A stretch of 64,000 bases of DNA from RGIG5612 sp045598285. GTDB lineage: Bacteria; Bacillota; Clostridia; Lachnospirales; Lachnospiraceae. The DNA lies in the NCBI GenBank assembly GCA_045598285.1, contig JAZLLU010000025.1, positions 12,393 through 76,392 of the forward strand, read 5' to 3'. The translations under genes were made by a program, and so were the position numbers. Below, piece by piece: positions 42,220 to 50,773 of the stretch (within the stretch, counting starts at the first letter, position 1; each line of letters starts with the position of its first letter). The notes beneath the pieces were generated by a model that was not told the origin of the DNA, ran no database searches, and saw nothing but the letters and a program-made list of their open reading frames with translations.

Positions 42220-43465
42220 TACTATTTTTGTCCTCCTTAATTTCTCTATCAATTAAACCATAGTAAATAAATGTACTTAGAACTATATCAAAAGTTAGTC
42301 TTTCTGTGCAAAGTGCAATTAATGCTATCAATAATAGCCAGTATGAATAAATTCCTTTGCTTTTTAACCTTAAAAATTTATACAATCCAACAAAATATAC
42401 TATTCCGACTATTAAGCCATAATAACTAAAGAAAAACAGCAACGTGTTCGTATTATGAATATTGTACCTACTATTTTCAAAAAATATATTAGCCGCAGTC
42501 CAACCAGCGCCAATAACAGGATAATTTTTCATTAATTCAAAATTTTGTTTAACGGACCCCAATCTTGCCGTTGCAGATTCTCCGCCTGAAAATTTTACAA
42601 AAACCGGTCCACTAGGATCCAATAAATTTGTAAAATTGTATAATAAAACTATGCCTATCAATATTCCGCATGCCGTTATTAATACTTTTTTATAATTTTG
42701 TTTTTCTAGAAGCAAGGACAAAATCATCAATGTCGCTATGACATAACCGGACGTGGATAATGTCGTTATGATTGCAATTAACATAATTACAAAATCATAT
42801 TTTTTTATTAATTTATACTTTTTTCCAATTATAAATGCAAGGGCAATATATATTATAAAAACGCCTGGTTCTCTAAATGGTCCATAATTTCTTAATGAAA
42901 ATTGACCCAAGTCATTTTCGGGAAGTACTGAAAACAGCATCCATCTAAATGGTATATTGTTTGCATTATTTATAATTGGAAATAAGCGAATTATCGGCGG
43001 ACAAACCATTCCTAAAAAATATGCAACTATAGAAAAAATCATTATAAATCGAAGTATATTATAATAATTAGTGCAAAATTGTTTTTGAGATAAAATATTA
43101 ACCACAACTGCCGCAGTTAAAAAAACAACAATTTCAAAAATATTATTCAAATTTATATCTAGATTGAATAACATCATTATTATAATAAATACTGTCACAA
43201 CAATAAAATAAGAAAAATTGTTTACCTTCAAACGTTTTTCTTCATAAATAATCATTATTGAAGAAAAAACTATAATCATAACAATGCCTACTGTTGTAAA
43301 TATAACGCTTTTCTGTGTGGTCCCTATAAGCAACGTTTGAGAACTCAGTAATATAATTAACATTACATATACAGTTGGCTTGATTTTTGGTTTTCTACTT
43401 GTTATCATTTTTTCACCAATTAAACTTAAAGTATCAATAATATCCTCAACTACTAAATTATTCAT
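42182..43465 (-). CDS. wzy: O-antigen/capsule polymerase (Wzy-like)
   Basis: A very hydrophobic protein of about 427 residues with ten or more membrane helices. The large outer loop carries GPFREPGVFIIYIALAF and the Wzy-C-like YPVIGAGWTAANIFF, which is typical of polymerases that join repeat units outside the membrane. The start is uncertain: ATG at 43465 or 43408 are both reasonable, and a TTG at 43492 is less so. Upstream, 43493-43724 holds no gene, only a short 3' scrap of something (RLLIRLYNTYLKSSKKAIYE). Confidence 0.82.
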   Translation of the reverse strand: MNNLVVEDIIDTLSLIGEKMITSRKPKIKPTVYVMLIILLSSQTLLIGTTQKSVIFTTVGIVMIIVFSSIMIIYEEKRLKVNNFSYFIVVTVFIIIMMLFNLDINLNNIFEIVVFLTAAVVVNILSQKQFCTNYYNILRFIMIFSIVAYFLGMVCPPIIRLFPIINNANNIPFRWMLFSVLPENDLGQFSLRNYGPFREPGVFIIYIALAFIIGKKYKLIKKYDFVIMLIAIITTLSTSGYVIATLMILSLLLEKQNYKKVLITACGILIGIVLLYNFTNLLDPSGPVFVKFSGGESATARLGSVKQNFELMKNYPVIGAGWTAANIFFENSRYNIHNTNTLLFFFSYYGLIVGIVYFVGLYKFLRLKSKGIYSYWLLLIALIALCTERLTFDIVLSTFIYYGLIDREIKEDKNSIEGIMAKQQFTT

Positions 43466-43724
43466 CCTGATTACACGTATAATCTTTGTCAATAATTATT
43501 GCTGAAAGTCACTATTTTGTCTTGTTTATTTTGTAACTAGATTCATCCTAATTGGTTAATCTTTTAGACCTTCTTTATTTCTTTCATATATCGCTTTTTT
43601 ACTGGACTTTAAATATGTGTTATAAAGTCTAATTAACAACCTGCTTTTTCGCCAATATCCGGTGGTGAGAATTTATTATCCATATTTTCCTCTTTCGTTT
43701 TTAATGTACTTTATATACTTTAGC

Positions 43725-44525
43725 TTAAAAACTTTGCTTGTATTTCTTTCCTAAAAACTTTGCTTTCAAAAAAGTTGTTCCTTTGTTCCACCAATTTATT
43801 TTTTCTAAGTGGATATGAGGAAGTTCTTTTATTTCGTCTTTCTTTATAGCACCTTCAGTAATCTTTTTATCTAGCCAAACATTAAATATAATTTCTGAGA
43901 CCCTGCCATAAAATCTGCTGTCAAAGGCGCTAAGTTCTTTTGAATCTACGCGTTTTTCTAGTTCAAACAAAATATCAAAAAGCCATATGCAATAATCACT
44001 AAGCAAATCCCTTTGCATAATCATCATATTGAACATATATCCTGATCTTTTTCCAACTATCTTGTCAAAGCTTTCGATGTAGTCAGGATGTTTTTCTTCA
44101 ATTATTTTTCTTGTTTCATCTAGATGTTCAATATAATGCGTATGTGCATAATGGCTATATAAAGTTTCTATGTAATATCTTCTCTTTATCGGAACAAAAA
44201 CTTTTATTTTTCCTAAGTCAGCTTTTAGCTCCTTAAATGTTAAAATATTTTCAAACTTAGCTTTTTTAGTTTTTGCAAAATGTCTTCTATAGTGAGCTAA
44301 GCCAATGTAGTCTTCATCTAAATTTTTCCATGCCCAGTAAAGTCCTGTAAGTTCGCAATAACCTTTATTTAATTTAGAAATGTTTTCTCCTGTATTGTCT
44401 TTTTGGTAGCCAAAATCTTCCTCGCTTAAGGCCGCGCCGACATGCAAAGGAAGATAGATTTTATCTTCTGGCATTTTATATTGCTTATGTGTCGCAATTA
44501 TGACTTTTACTGAATAATTTTCCAT
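43725..44525 (-). CDS. DUF4422 glycosyltransferase
   Basis: This 266-residue protein starts VKVIIATHKQYKMPEDKIYL and has FGYQKDNTGENIS, GLYWAWKNLDEDYIGLAHYR and the later SHYAHTHYIEHLDETR, all typical of DUF4422 capsule enzymes related to galactofuranosyl and other transferases. It adds a sugar to the repeat unit in the cytoplasm. It has its own promoter, back to back with the glycosyltransferase on the plus strand. Confidence 0.88.
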   Translation of the reverse strand: MENYSVKVIIATHKQYKMPEDKIYLPLHVGAALSEEDFGYQKDNTGENISKLNKGYCELTGLYWAWKNLDEDYIGLAHYRRHFAKTKKAKFENILTFKELKADLGKIKVFVPIKRRYYIETLYSHYAHTHYIEHLDETRKIIEEKHPDYIESFDKIVGKRSGYMFNMMIMQRDLLSDYCIWLFDILFELEKRVDSKELSAFDSRFYGRVSEIIFNVWLDKKITEGAIKKDEIKELPHIHLEKINWWNKGTTFLKAKFLGKKYKQSF

Positions 44526-44571
44526 AAATAATCTATTCTAATTTCCTAAAAAGGGCATATTATAACAGTTA

Positions 44572-44601
44572 ATTATACAACATATTGTTCAATTTTGTCC
44601 A
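44572..44601 (-). promoter_or_regulatory. Promoter of the DUF4422 gene and genes after it
   Basis: TGGACA (44601-44596), 18 bases, TATAAT (44577-44572) on the minus strand, about 47 bases before the ATG at 44525. Confidence 0.55.
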
Positions 44602-44634
44602 TCTTTGCCCTAAATCTTGTGTGCACATAAATTC

Positions 44635-44664
44635 TTGTCTTTTATAGCCTTATTGCTTTATAAT
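44635..44664 (+). promoter_or_regulatory. Promoter giving a leaderless mRNA
   Basis: TTGTCT (44635-44640), 18 bases and TATAAT (44659-44664) are followed by six bases (GCCCCT) and then the ATG at 44671. Transcription would begin at or within a base of the A of the start codon. No Shine-Dalgarno is present. Confidence 0.65.
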
Positions 44665-44670
44665 GCCCCT

Positions 44671-45636
44671 ATGAAAGTTTTAGCCGTAATAGTTACTTAT
44701 AATAGGCTTGAAATGTTAAAGATGTGTCTTGAAAAAATAAAGACACAGTCTTTTTCTTGCGACCTCCTAATCGTTGATAATGCTAGTACTGACGACACTG
44801 CTTCTTGGTGCAAAGACTTTATCTCGCAAGAAAATGTCACTAAGTTTATGTATGAAAATACAGGTGCTAACATAGGTGGTGCTGGTGGTTTTAATTATGG
44901 TTTTAAGAGAGCTTATGAATTAGGTTACGATTATGCTTGGATTATGGACGATGATGCTTTTGCTAATCCAGACACTTTGGAAAAACTCGTTGATGCTGAC
45001 AAAATGCTCGGTGGACCAACTAATTACGGTTTTTTAGCAAGTGTAGTTCTTTGGACTGATGGAAATATCTGCCAAATGAACAGGCAAAGAAAAAAGAATG
45101 GCTCATTATTAGGAAAGAATGCAAAAATTACTATCGACGACGTTAATGCAGTTAAAGGCGGTGGCAACAATCTAATCCCTATAGTTACCTCAACTTTTGT
45201 TTCTTTACTCGTTCCTATAAGCACTGTTAAAAAAGTAGGCCTTCCTATTAAGGAATTCTTTATATGGTGCGATGACATAGAATATACAAGACGCATCTCC
45301 ACAAGGTATAATATGCCTTGCTATAGCGTTTTAGATAGCCAAATCGTTCATGAAACAAAAAACAACACCGGTAGCGATTTAGCTACTGACAGTGAAGAAA
45401 GAATAGATAGATATAAATATGCTATAAGAAACACAAATTATCATTATAGGCATATGGGCTTTATAGGATTTTTGGCACTATGTTATTATATTCTTTCAAA
45501 CAATATTAATATACTATTAAAAGCGAAGGACAATAAGGCTAAAAGATTTAAAATCTTTTGGGGAAGTTTAATTGATGGATTTAAATTTAATCCTCAGATA
45601 GAATATATTTCAGATGAAACGAATATGCATTTCTAA
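44671..45636 (+). CDS. Family 2 glycosyltransferase (rhamnosyl/galactofuranosyl-type)
   Basis: Starting at 44671 the protein reads MKVLAVIVTYNRLEMLKMCL, then LLIVDNASTDDTASW, NIGGAGGFNYGFKRAYELG and WIMDDDAFANPDTLEKL, the GT2 subgroup with a DDD metal site known for GlfT- and rhamnosyl-transferases. The length is 321. A longer frame from 44617 lacks a ribosome site and would add a stretch unlike the family. It is the only plus-strand gene in the 29-54 kb locus, ends three bases from the convergent WbaP-type gene, and seems to be translated from a leaderless mRNA. Confidence 0.9.
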   Translation: MKVLAVIVTYNRLEMLKMCLEKIKTQSFSCDLLIVDNASTDDTASWCKDFISQENVTKFMYENTGANIGGAGGFNYGFKRAYELGYDYAWIMDDDAFANPDTLEKLVDADKMLGGPTNYGFLASVVLWTDGNICQMNRQRKKNGSLLGKNAKITIDDVNAVKGGGNNLIPIVTSTFVSLLVPISTVKKVGLPIKEFFIWCDDIEYTRRISTRYNMPCYSVLDSQIVHETKNNTGSDLATDSEERIDRYKYAIRNTNYHYRHMGFIGFLALCYYILSNNINILLKAKDNKAKRFKIFWGSLIDGFKFNPQIEYISDETNMHF

Positions 45637-45639
45637 CAA

Positions 45640-47079
45640 TTATTTCGAGCCTACTCTTTGAAATACAACTTTAATCGTCTTTAAGAGAATCTTTACATCT
45701 AATCTTAAAGTCCAGTTTTTTATATATTCATTATCTAAAGCAACTATTTCTTCAAACTTTGTTATGTTGCTTCTTCCAGATACTTGCCAAAGGCCTGTTA
45801 TTCCAGGCTTGAATGATAATCTCATTTTATGATGTGCTTCGTAATGGCTAAACTCCTCCACCGTTGGTGGTCTTGTTCCAACAAGGCTCATATCGCCTTT
45901 AAGCACATTAATAAATTGTGGAAATTCATCTAGCGAGCGTTCTCTCATCTTATGACCAATTCCCGGAAGAACTCTTGGATCATTTTCCATCTTAAACATA
46001 TGGCCTTCCATCTCATTTTGTGCCATAAGTTCTTTTTTCTTTTCTTCAGCATCTGTATACATAGACCTGAATTTATAGATATAAAATTGTCTTCCGTTTT
46101 TGCCGATTCTCTTTTGCTTAAAGAAAACTGGTCCTTTATCTTTTGCTTTTATTTGCGGAGCTAAGATAAGATACAAAACCCCAACAATAATGCATCCTAT
46201 AATCGCGCCAACAATATCCGTTATCCTTTTTACAATTATTTTCCAAGGCGCTACAACATTATTGCTTGTTGTAATAGCTGTGATTCCACCAACCGACTCT
46301 ATTATTGCGTTTGGTAAATCTCTATCAATATCAGAAACTCTTATATGTACTGTTATTCCTGCTTCTAAGAAATATTCTGTTAATTCTCTTTCTGTTTCTT
46401 CATCGCTTATATCTATTAAGATTTCATCAACAACTTCTGTTAGAACGTATTGTTTTAATGTTTGTTTTGAAGCTAGTACCTCATATTTTGTCTTTGTATT
46501 TTCATTACTTGATCCTACTTCTTCGCCAATTCTTTCTTCGTCAATAAGTGCAAGGCCTTTAACCTTAAACCAATTGTATGCTTTATGTTCTATCGCTTCT
46601 AATACTGCATCTAGGTGGTTTTTGTCCGTCACAATTAAAAGCTGTGGCAAGTCTGCTCTATTTTTCAATCTCATTCTTAAGTAATGTTTGTAGAGAATTC
46701 TTTCACCTGTTATGAAAATGAATCCGAGTATTCCCGTCAAGCCAAACGTAATACGGCTAAATAAAGCTGATTGCTTTGTAACGAACATATATAAAACTAT
46801 AAGAAGAATTGTAATAACTATTTGAACAAAAACTTTAAGACATTCTTGCCATTTATTTCTTTGAAGAATACTTTTATAGTTTTGTCCTATGATAGCAACT
46901 AGAAAATATAAAACTAGCATAATTATTCCTAGTCTTGTATAAAGTCCTGTTGCATCTTGAGATAAGTGAAAATCATGTCTAAAAAGAACAACGGTAATGA
47001 ACGTCGCTGCCAAGATTATTAAATCAAATATTGCAAAATCTAAGTGTTTTAGCCATGTTCGGCTACTCTTTTTATACAT
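45640..47079 (-). CDS. WbaP/CpsE-type initiating sugar transferase
   Basis: 479 residues: four N-terminal membrane helices, a cytoplasmic CoA-binding-like domain (about 140-270), a fifth hydrophobic segment (VGAIIGCIIVGVLYLILAP), and the catalytic core KDKGPVFFKQKRIGKNG, FYIYKFRSMYTDAEEKKKEL, RERSLDEFPQFINVLKGDMS, GTRPPT and PGITGLWQVSGRS. It links a phosphosugar to undecaprenyl phosphate and begins the repeat unit. It appears to have a leaderless promoter. Confidence 0.95.
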   Translation of the reverse strand: MYKKSSRTWLKHLDFAIFDLIILAATFITVVLFRHDFHLSQDATGLYTRLGIIMLVLYFLVAIIGQNYKSILQRNKWQECLKVFVQIVITILLIVLYMFVTKQSALFSRITFGLTGILGFIFITGERILYKHYLRMRLKNRADLPQLLIVTDKNHLDAVLEAIEHKAYNWFKVKGLALIDEERIGEEVGSSNENTKTKYEVLASKQTLKQYVLTEVVDEILIDISDEETERELTEYFLEAGITVHIRVSDIDRDLPNAIIESVGGITAITTSNNVVAPWKIIVKRITDIVGAIIGCIIVGVLYLILAPQIKAKDKGPVFFKQKRIGKNGRQFYIYKFRSMYTDAEEKKKELMAQNEMEGHMFKMENDPRVLPGIGHKMRERSLDEFPQFINVLKGDMSLVGTRPPTVEEFSHYEAHHKMRLSFKPGITGLWQVSGRSNITKFEEIVALDNEYIKNWTLRLDVKILLKTIKVVFQRVGSK

Positions 47080-47085
47080 GGGCGA

Positions 47086-47114
47086 AGTATACCATATAGG
47101 TTCTTATTTGTTAA
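47086..47114 (-). promoter_or_regulatory. Leaderless promoter of the WbaP-type gene
   Basis: TTAACA (47114-47109), 17 bases, TATACT (47091-47086), then TCGCCC and the ATG at 47079. The spacing from -10 to ATG is six bases, identical to the plus-strand gene at 44671. No Shine-Dalgarno is present. Confidence 0.65.
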
Positions 47115-47127
47115 CTACTCTTTTTTA

Positions 47128-48228
47128 CTAATACAAACTCATTATATTTTTCACTGTATTAGCCATGCTATATTTATCCAAACGCTCTATGCGTTTTTTT
47201 CTATCGTTTTTCTTTTCGACTCTACTTTTCAATTCATCTATCCAATCTTTTGAGCTTTCAAGTGAAAGTGTTGTTGAATATGGTAATTTGCATGCTTCTT
47301 CAGGTAAATCTTTTGATATTAAAGCATCTAACCCTGATGCTTGAGCTTCTAAAATTACTAACCCGAATCCCTCAAACAACGATGGTAAACAAAAGATATC
47401 CATAGCATTATAATATCTGTGTGGATCATCAACATTGCCAATAAAGATAACGGCATCGCTTAAATTTAAGTCTGCTGCCAATCCTTTTATCTCGTCAACA
47501 AGTTCGCCATCACCTACTAGCATCAACTTGCTTCCTGGATGAACTTTATGAAACTCATTAAATACTTGAATTAAAAATCTATGGTTTTTTTGCTCTGAAA
47601 ATCTTCCTGTATGGCCAACTACAAACTCATCTTTTATTCCGAAGCGATTTCTTATTTCTTCTCTATATTGCTCATTAAACTTAAACTTTTCTAATTCGAT
47701 TCCATTTGTAATTATTTTTAGTTTTTTATTTGTAATTGATTTTGAGAATTTCCAATCACCCGCTTCGTAAGAGCATGCGCAGTAATCTGTTGGACAAAGT
47801 TTCATTAGTGGCGAGTAAACCATCTTAACTATTTTATGTTTTATGGAACTTATTCCTGTGCAATGCGAATGCACAATTATCTTTTTTACTTTGCAAAGTT
47901 TTGCTGCTAAAGATAAATACGCTAACACGGAAATTGATCCAGAGTGGATATGAACAATATCGTAGTGATTGCTTTTTAAGTAATTATAAACTGGCTTGAA
48001 TATTAAACTTCTGCTCTTACCTGGCATAAAAGGAAGGCCAAACTCTATTATTTTGCCTGTCTTTTTTATCTTCTCTTTATAGTTTTCATTTTCACATGTA
48101 TATGGAGTTAAAACATCAACGCTGATGCTTTCTAGATTTGCATTATCTATAAAGTTAAATATAAAAACTTCCTGGCCACCGTGCAAAATTGGCTCGCCAG
48201 TAATTTCCAATATTTTTTTCTTCTCCAC
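47128..48228 (-). CDS. Glycosyltransferase family 4 (GT-B)
   Basis: 366 residues with KILEITGEPILHGGQEVFIF, DIVHIHSGSISVLAYL, IIVHSHCTGISS, VVGHTGRFSEQKNHRFLIQV, KLMLVGDGELVDEI, VIFIGNVDDPHRYYNAMD and the donor motif FCLPSLFEGFGLVILEAQAS. It is a standard GT4 of the CapM/EpsF kind and adds a sugar to the lipid-linked unit. It starts exactly where the upstream acyltransferase stops. Confidence 0.95.
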   Translation of the reverse strand: MEKKKILEITGEPILHGGQEVFIFNFIDNANLESISVDVLTPYTCENENYKEKIKKTGKIIEFGLPFMPGKSRSLIFKPVYNYLKSNHYDIVHIHSGSISVLAYLSLAAKLCKVKKIIVHSHCTGISSIKHKIVKMVYSPLMKLCPTDYCACSYEAGDWKFSKSITNKKLKIITNGIELEKFKFNEQYREEIRNRFGIKDEFVVGHTGRFSEQKNHRFLIQVFNEFHKVHPGSKLMLVGDGELVDEIKGLAADLNLSDAVIFIGNVDDPHRYYNAMDIFCLPSLFEGFGLVILEAQASGLDALISKDLPEEACKLPYSTTLSLESSKDWIDELKSRVEKKNDRKKRIERLDKYSMANTVKNIMSLY

Positions 48229-49262
48229 TACAACACCCTCTTAACACCTGGGATTTTTCTTAATGCCCAGACTATTAAATATGAGATTACTACTATTGCT
48301 ACGAAGCAAACAACAAATAAAATTGGTGCTTCGTAAGGATTTATCGCTAAATATCTTAATACTATTCTACCAAAGAACATGTGCACTAGGTATATTCCAA
48401 ATGTGCATTCATCAAGCGAAAAGAATAGTTTCCATCCAAATCCTTTTCTTTCTTTTTCTTTATACTTAAAGCATCTGGTAAAAATTCCGAATATGCTTAA
48501 CGCCTGGATTATTACTAGGACCGATGAGTAACTAAAGAAAATATCTTGAAACTCTACTCCTATTGCTCCTATAAATATTGTAAGTGCAAATAGTAGGAAA
48601 GTTGAAACGAAAAATCCAACTACATAAACCCAATTTGGCATCTTAAAATCTGTTTTTGTAATTAAATATCCCGCTATGAAATACATTGGATATACTGTTG
48701 CGATTGGAATATAAAACGCTACCTCTATTCCAAAGCCTTGCAAAATTGGAAATACTGCTGCGAAAATAAAAATAATTAAAATTAATATTCCCAGCTCTTT
48801 ATTTGTACTATTAGCTGTGATTTTTCTAAAGAACGGAAGCAACAAATATAGGCCTATTAGCATATACAAATACCAAAGATGCGACCAACTCTTTCCTGTT
48901 ACAAAATTTAAGAGAGCTGTAAGGAGCGTGCTCGCACTAAAAGGCTCGCGGTTCATGACCACATCAAAAATTTTGTAAAGGATTGTAAAAATTAAAAGAG
49001 AGGCCGCTACTTTGAAAATATATTTACTAAATATTTTCTTGTATGTGATTTCTCTTTTTGGATTCAATAAAAGGGCGCCCGTAACCATTACAAAAATCGG
49101 GACCGCCCAATATAAATTGTTTACAAGTGCTTGGCTAAGTAGTGCTGTTGGCGCCATTACAGTTTCGCCATACATCGAAACTGCGCCATACGTCATATGC
49201 AAAACTACTATGGCTATACAGGCTAGTATTCTTAAGTAGGAATATCTAATTTCTTTTTGCAC
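48228..49262 (-). CDS. Acyltransferase family 3 membrane protein
   Basis: 344 residues with IRYSYLRILACIAIVVLHMT at the N-terminus (catalytic histidine) and about ten membrane helices, including WSHLWYLYMLIGLYLLLPFF. It should acylate a sugar of the exopolysaccharide at the membrane. It overlaps the downstream GT4 gene by one base and begins two bases after the small lipoprotein gene. Confidence 0.87.
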   Translation of the reverse strand: MQKEIRYSYLRILACIAIVVLHMTYGAVSMYGETVMAPTALLSQALVNNLYWAVPIFVMVTGALLLNPKREITYKKIFSKYIFKVAASLLIFTILYKIFDVVMNREPFSASTLLTALLNFVTGKSWSHLWYLYMLIGLYLLLPFFRKITANSTNKELGILILIIFIFAAVFPILQGFGIEVAFYIPIATVYPMYFIAGYLITKTDFKMPNWVYVVGFFVSTFLLFALTIFIGAIGVEFQDIFFSYSSVLVIIQALSIFGIFTRCFKYKEKERKGFGWKLFFSLDECTFGIYLVHMFFGRIVLRYLAINPYEAPILFVVCFVAIVVISYLIVWALRKIPGVKRVL

Positions 49263-49264
49263 GT

Positions 49265-49441
49265 TTAATAAAATAATCCGTCATCAAGACAACCGTCTTT
49301 ATCGTTTGGCGAGTTTTCGGTTGTTTCTTGTTCCTGGGCATTTTTAGGGTCAACTTCTTGGCCATCGTATGTCATCGAACAACCTGCAAGTATTAATGCT
49401 GCTATTGCTACAACTATAATTCCTAATATCGTTTTTTTCAT
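49265..49441 (-). CDS. Small lipoprotein
   Basis: ATG at 49441 follows GGAGGATGAG. The 58 residues are a lipoprotein signal peptide, MKKTILGIIVVAIAALILAG, with its cysteine at residue 21, then a short acidic tail (TYDGQEVDPKNAQEQETTEN). No domain is recognised. It is between the transglutaminase-like and acyltransferase genes, 39 bases after the former starts being out of frame with both, and may be a cell-surface spacer or a partner protein. Confidence 0.75.
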   Translation of the reverse strand: MKKTILGIIVVAIAALILAGCSMTYDGQEVDPKNAQEQETTENSPNDKDGCLDDGLFY

Positions 49442-49480
49442 CTCATCCTCCAAAAACGCGTTATTTAATTATAGCATAAC

Positions 49481-50767
49481 TTATGCCATATACCAATAAT
49501 TTGTATATTGCCATGTGCCTGGCTGGCCGTAGTAAATTGCATATCCGTTTTTGCCTGTTTCTGTCTCAAAATCTGGGTCGTAAACCGCTCCATTTATTTC
49601 CACCCAGCCGTGCGGGCCTAAGTGCTGATCTTCGCCAAGCGGCACATATCCGCTTACCAATCTCGCATTATATCCTAGCATAGTTGCCATGTAATAAAAT
49701 GCTGATGCTTTTGCAAAACAATTACCACACCAACTTCCATACGCATACATTGCATATCCTTCTGCTGACCAGTTAAGTGGCAATGACACGTAAGGTATTG
49801 ATGCGCACCAATTATATGCGCCTCCCAAAGTTCCTCCGACATAATTTAACATACTTAATGTTTCCTTTTCTATAGTCGGGCGCATGTCATATACCGTCCG
49901 TTCAAACTCTTCAATGCTGTGTTTTCCTAGCGCTGGTCTGTTGTCATCTGGACCATTGTTCACATAATGAATTACATAGGCTAAGAAGTTTGTTTTGTAA
50001 AGTTCTCTTAAATCTGGGTTTAAAAGGAAATATGAAACGAAGTCATAACTTTCGTTTGCCTGTCGAAGTTCGGCTATTCCACTTTCAACAAAATGCATTA
50101 CTGCCTTTTGGTCATCTATGCATCCTCCCGGACCTGGGATTGTTAAAAAGTTTTTTAGTTCCGGATAATTTTCTACATAGTAGTCAAGGTCAAATACTTT
50201 TGCATAATCAAAGTCATTGTAAACTGTGATTGGGTCTTCAATCTTCGTTACGTCGAGCACTTTTCTATTTTTGTCATTATGACCTTCTCTTATGTAGTGC
50301 TTATAATATTGTGGAAAATCCGGGCCATATTGTTCCCTTAAATCTTTGCTTGAATTATAGTAAGAAGCTACATCAAAATTTTCACTAGCTCTTACACCTA
50401 AAGCCATGCCTTCCGTTACAAAATGCTTAATAAGCGCTTTTTCGTCGGTTCCACATTCTATTCTGGCTGGTTCATAATTTAGATAATAATATTGTGGTTG
50501 ATATACAAGTGAATAGTCTACGCCTTGATAGACTGTAAGATTTCTTACGATTTTAATTTTATTATAGTTGCCTGGGAAGAGCTCCATTTCTGTTCCGAAC
50601 TTTTCACAACGTTCTTCTACTTCCTCTAGAGTCATTCCCTTTTTTTCTCGTTTTTCGGATGCTTCTTTTACTATGTGGCTAGTAGCACGTACAGTAATAT
50701 AAGTGCATGCAGCAAGCACAATTAGCAAAAAAATTATTTTGAAAAATACTTTGAAAAATCTCTTCAT
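49481..50767 (-). CDS. Membrane-anchored transglutaminase-like protein with two sequence repeats
   Basis: 428 residues: an N-terminal anchor (FFKIIFLLIVLAACTYITV), then two related repeats of about 110 residues (VDYSLVYQPQYYYLNY with FDVASYYNSSKDLREQYG, and FDYAKVFDLDYYVENYPELK with YDFVSYFLLNPDLRELY), and a C-terminal transglutaminase core with GNCFAKASAFYYMATMLGYN (Cys), HGWVEING (His) and YDPDFE (Asp). The triad looks complete. Such proteins cross-link or cleave peptides outside the cell. Similar YPDL-type repeats occur in clostridial surface proteins. It stands between CapD and the lipoprotein gene. Confidence 0.75.
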   Translation of the reverse strand: MKRFFKVFFKIIFLLIVLAACTYITVRATSHIVKEASEKREKKGMTLEEVEERCEKFGTEMELFPGNYNKIKIVRNLTVYQGVDYSLVYQPQYYYLNYEPARIECGTDEKALIKHFVTEGMALGVRASENFDVASYYNSSKDLREQYGPDFPQYYKHYIREGHNDKNRKVLDVTKIEDPITVYNDFDYAKVFDLDYYVENYPELKNFLTIPGPGGCIDDQKAVMHFVESGIAELRQANESYDFVSYFLLNPDLRELYKTNFLAYVIHYVNNGPDDNRPALGKHSIEEFERTVYDMRPTIEKETLSMLNYVGGTLGGAYNWCASIPYVSLPLNWSAEGYAMYAYGSWCGNCFAKASAFYYMATMLGYNARLVSGYVPLGEDQHLGPHGWVEINGAVYDPDFETETGKNGYAIYYGQPGTWQYTNYWYMA

Positions 50768-50773
50768 GAGGTA

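Noticed and set aside
43493..43724. Additional small gene between wzy and the DUF4422 gene
   Set aside because: Only a 16-codon frame and a disconnected tail (RLLIRLYNTYLKSSKKAIYE) without start or ribosome site; at most a 3' remnant.
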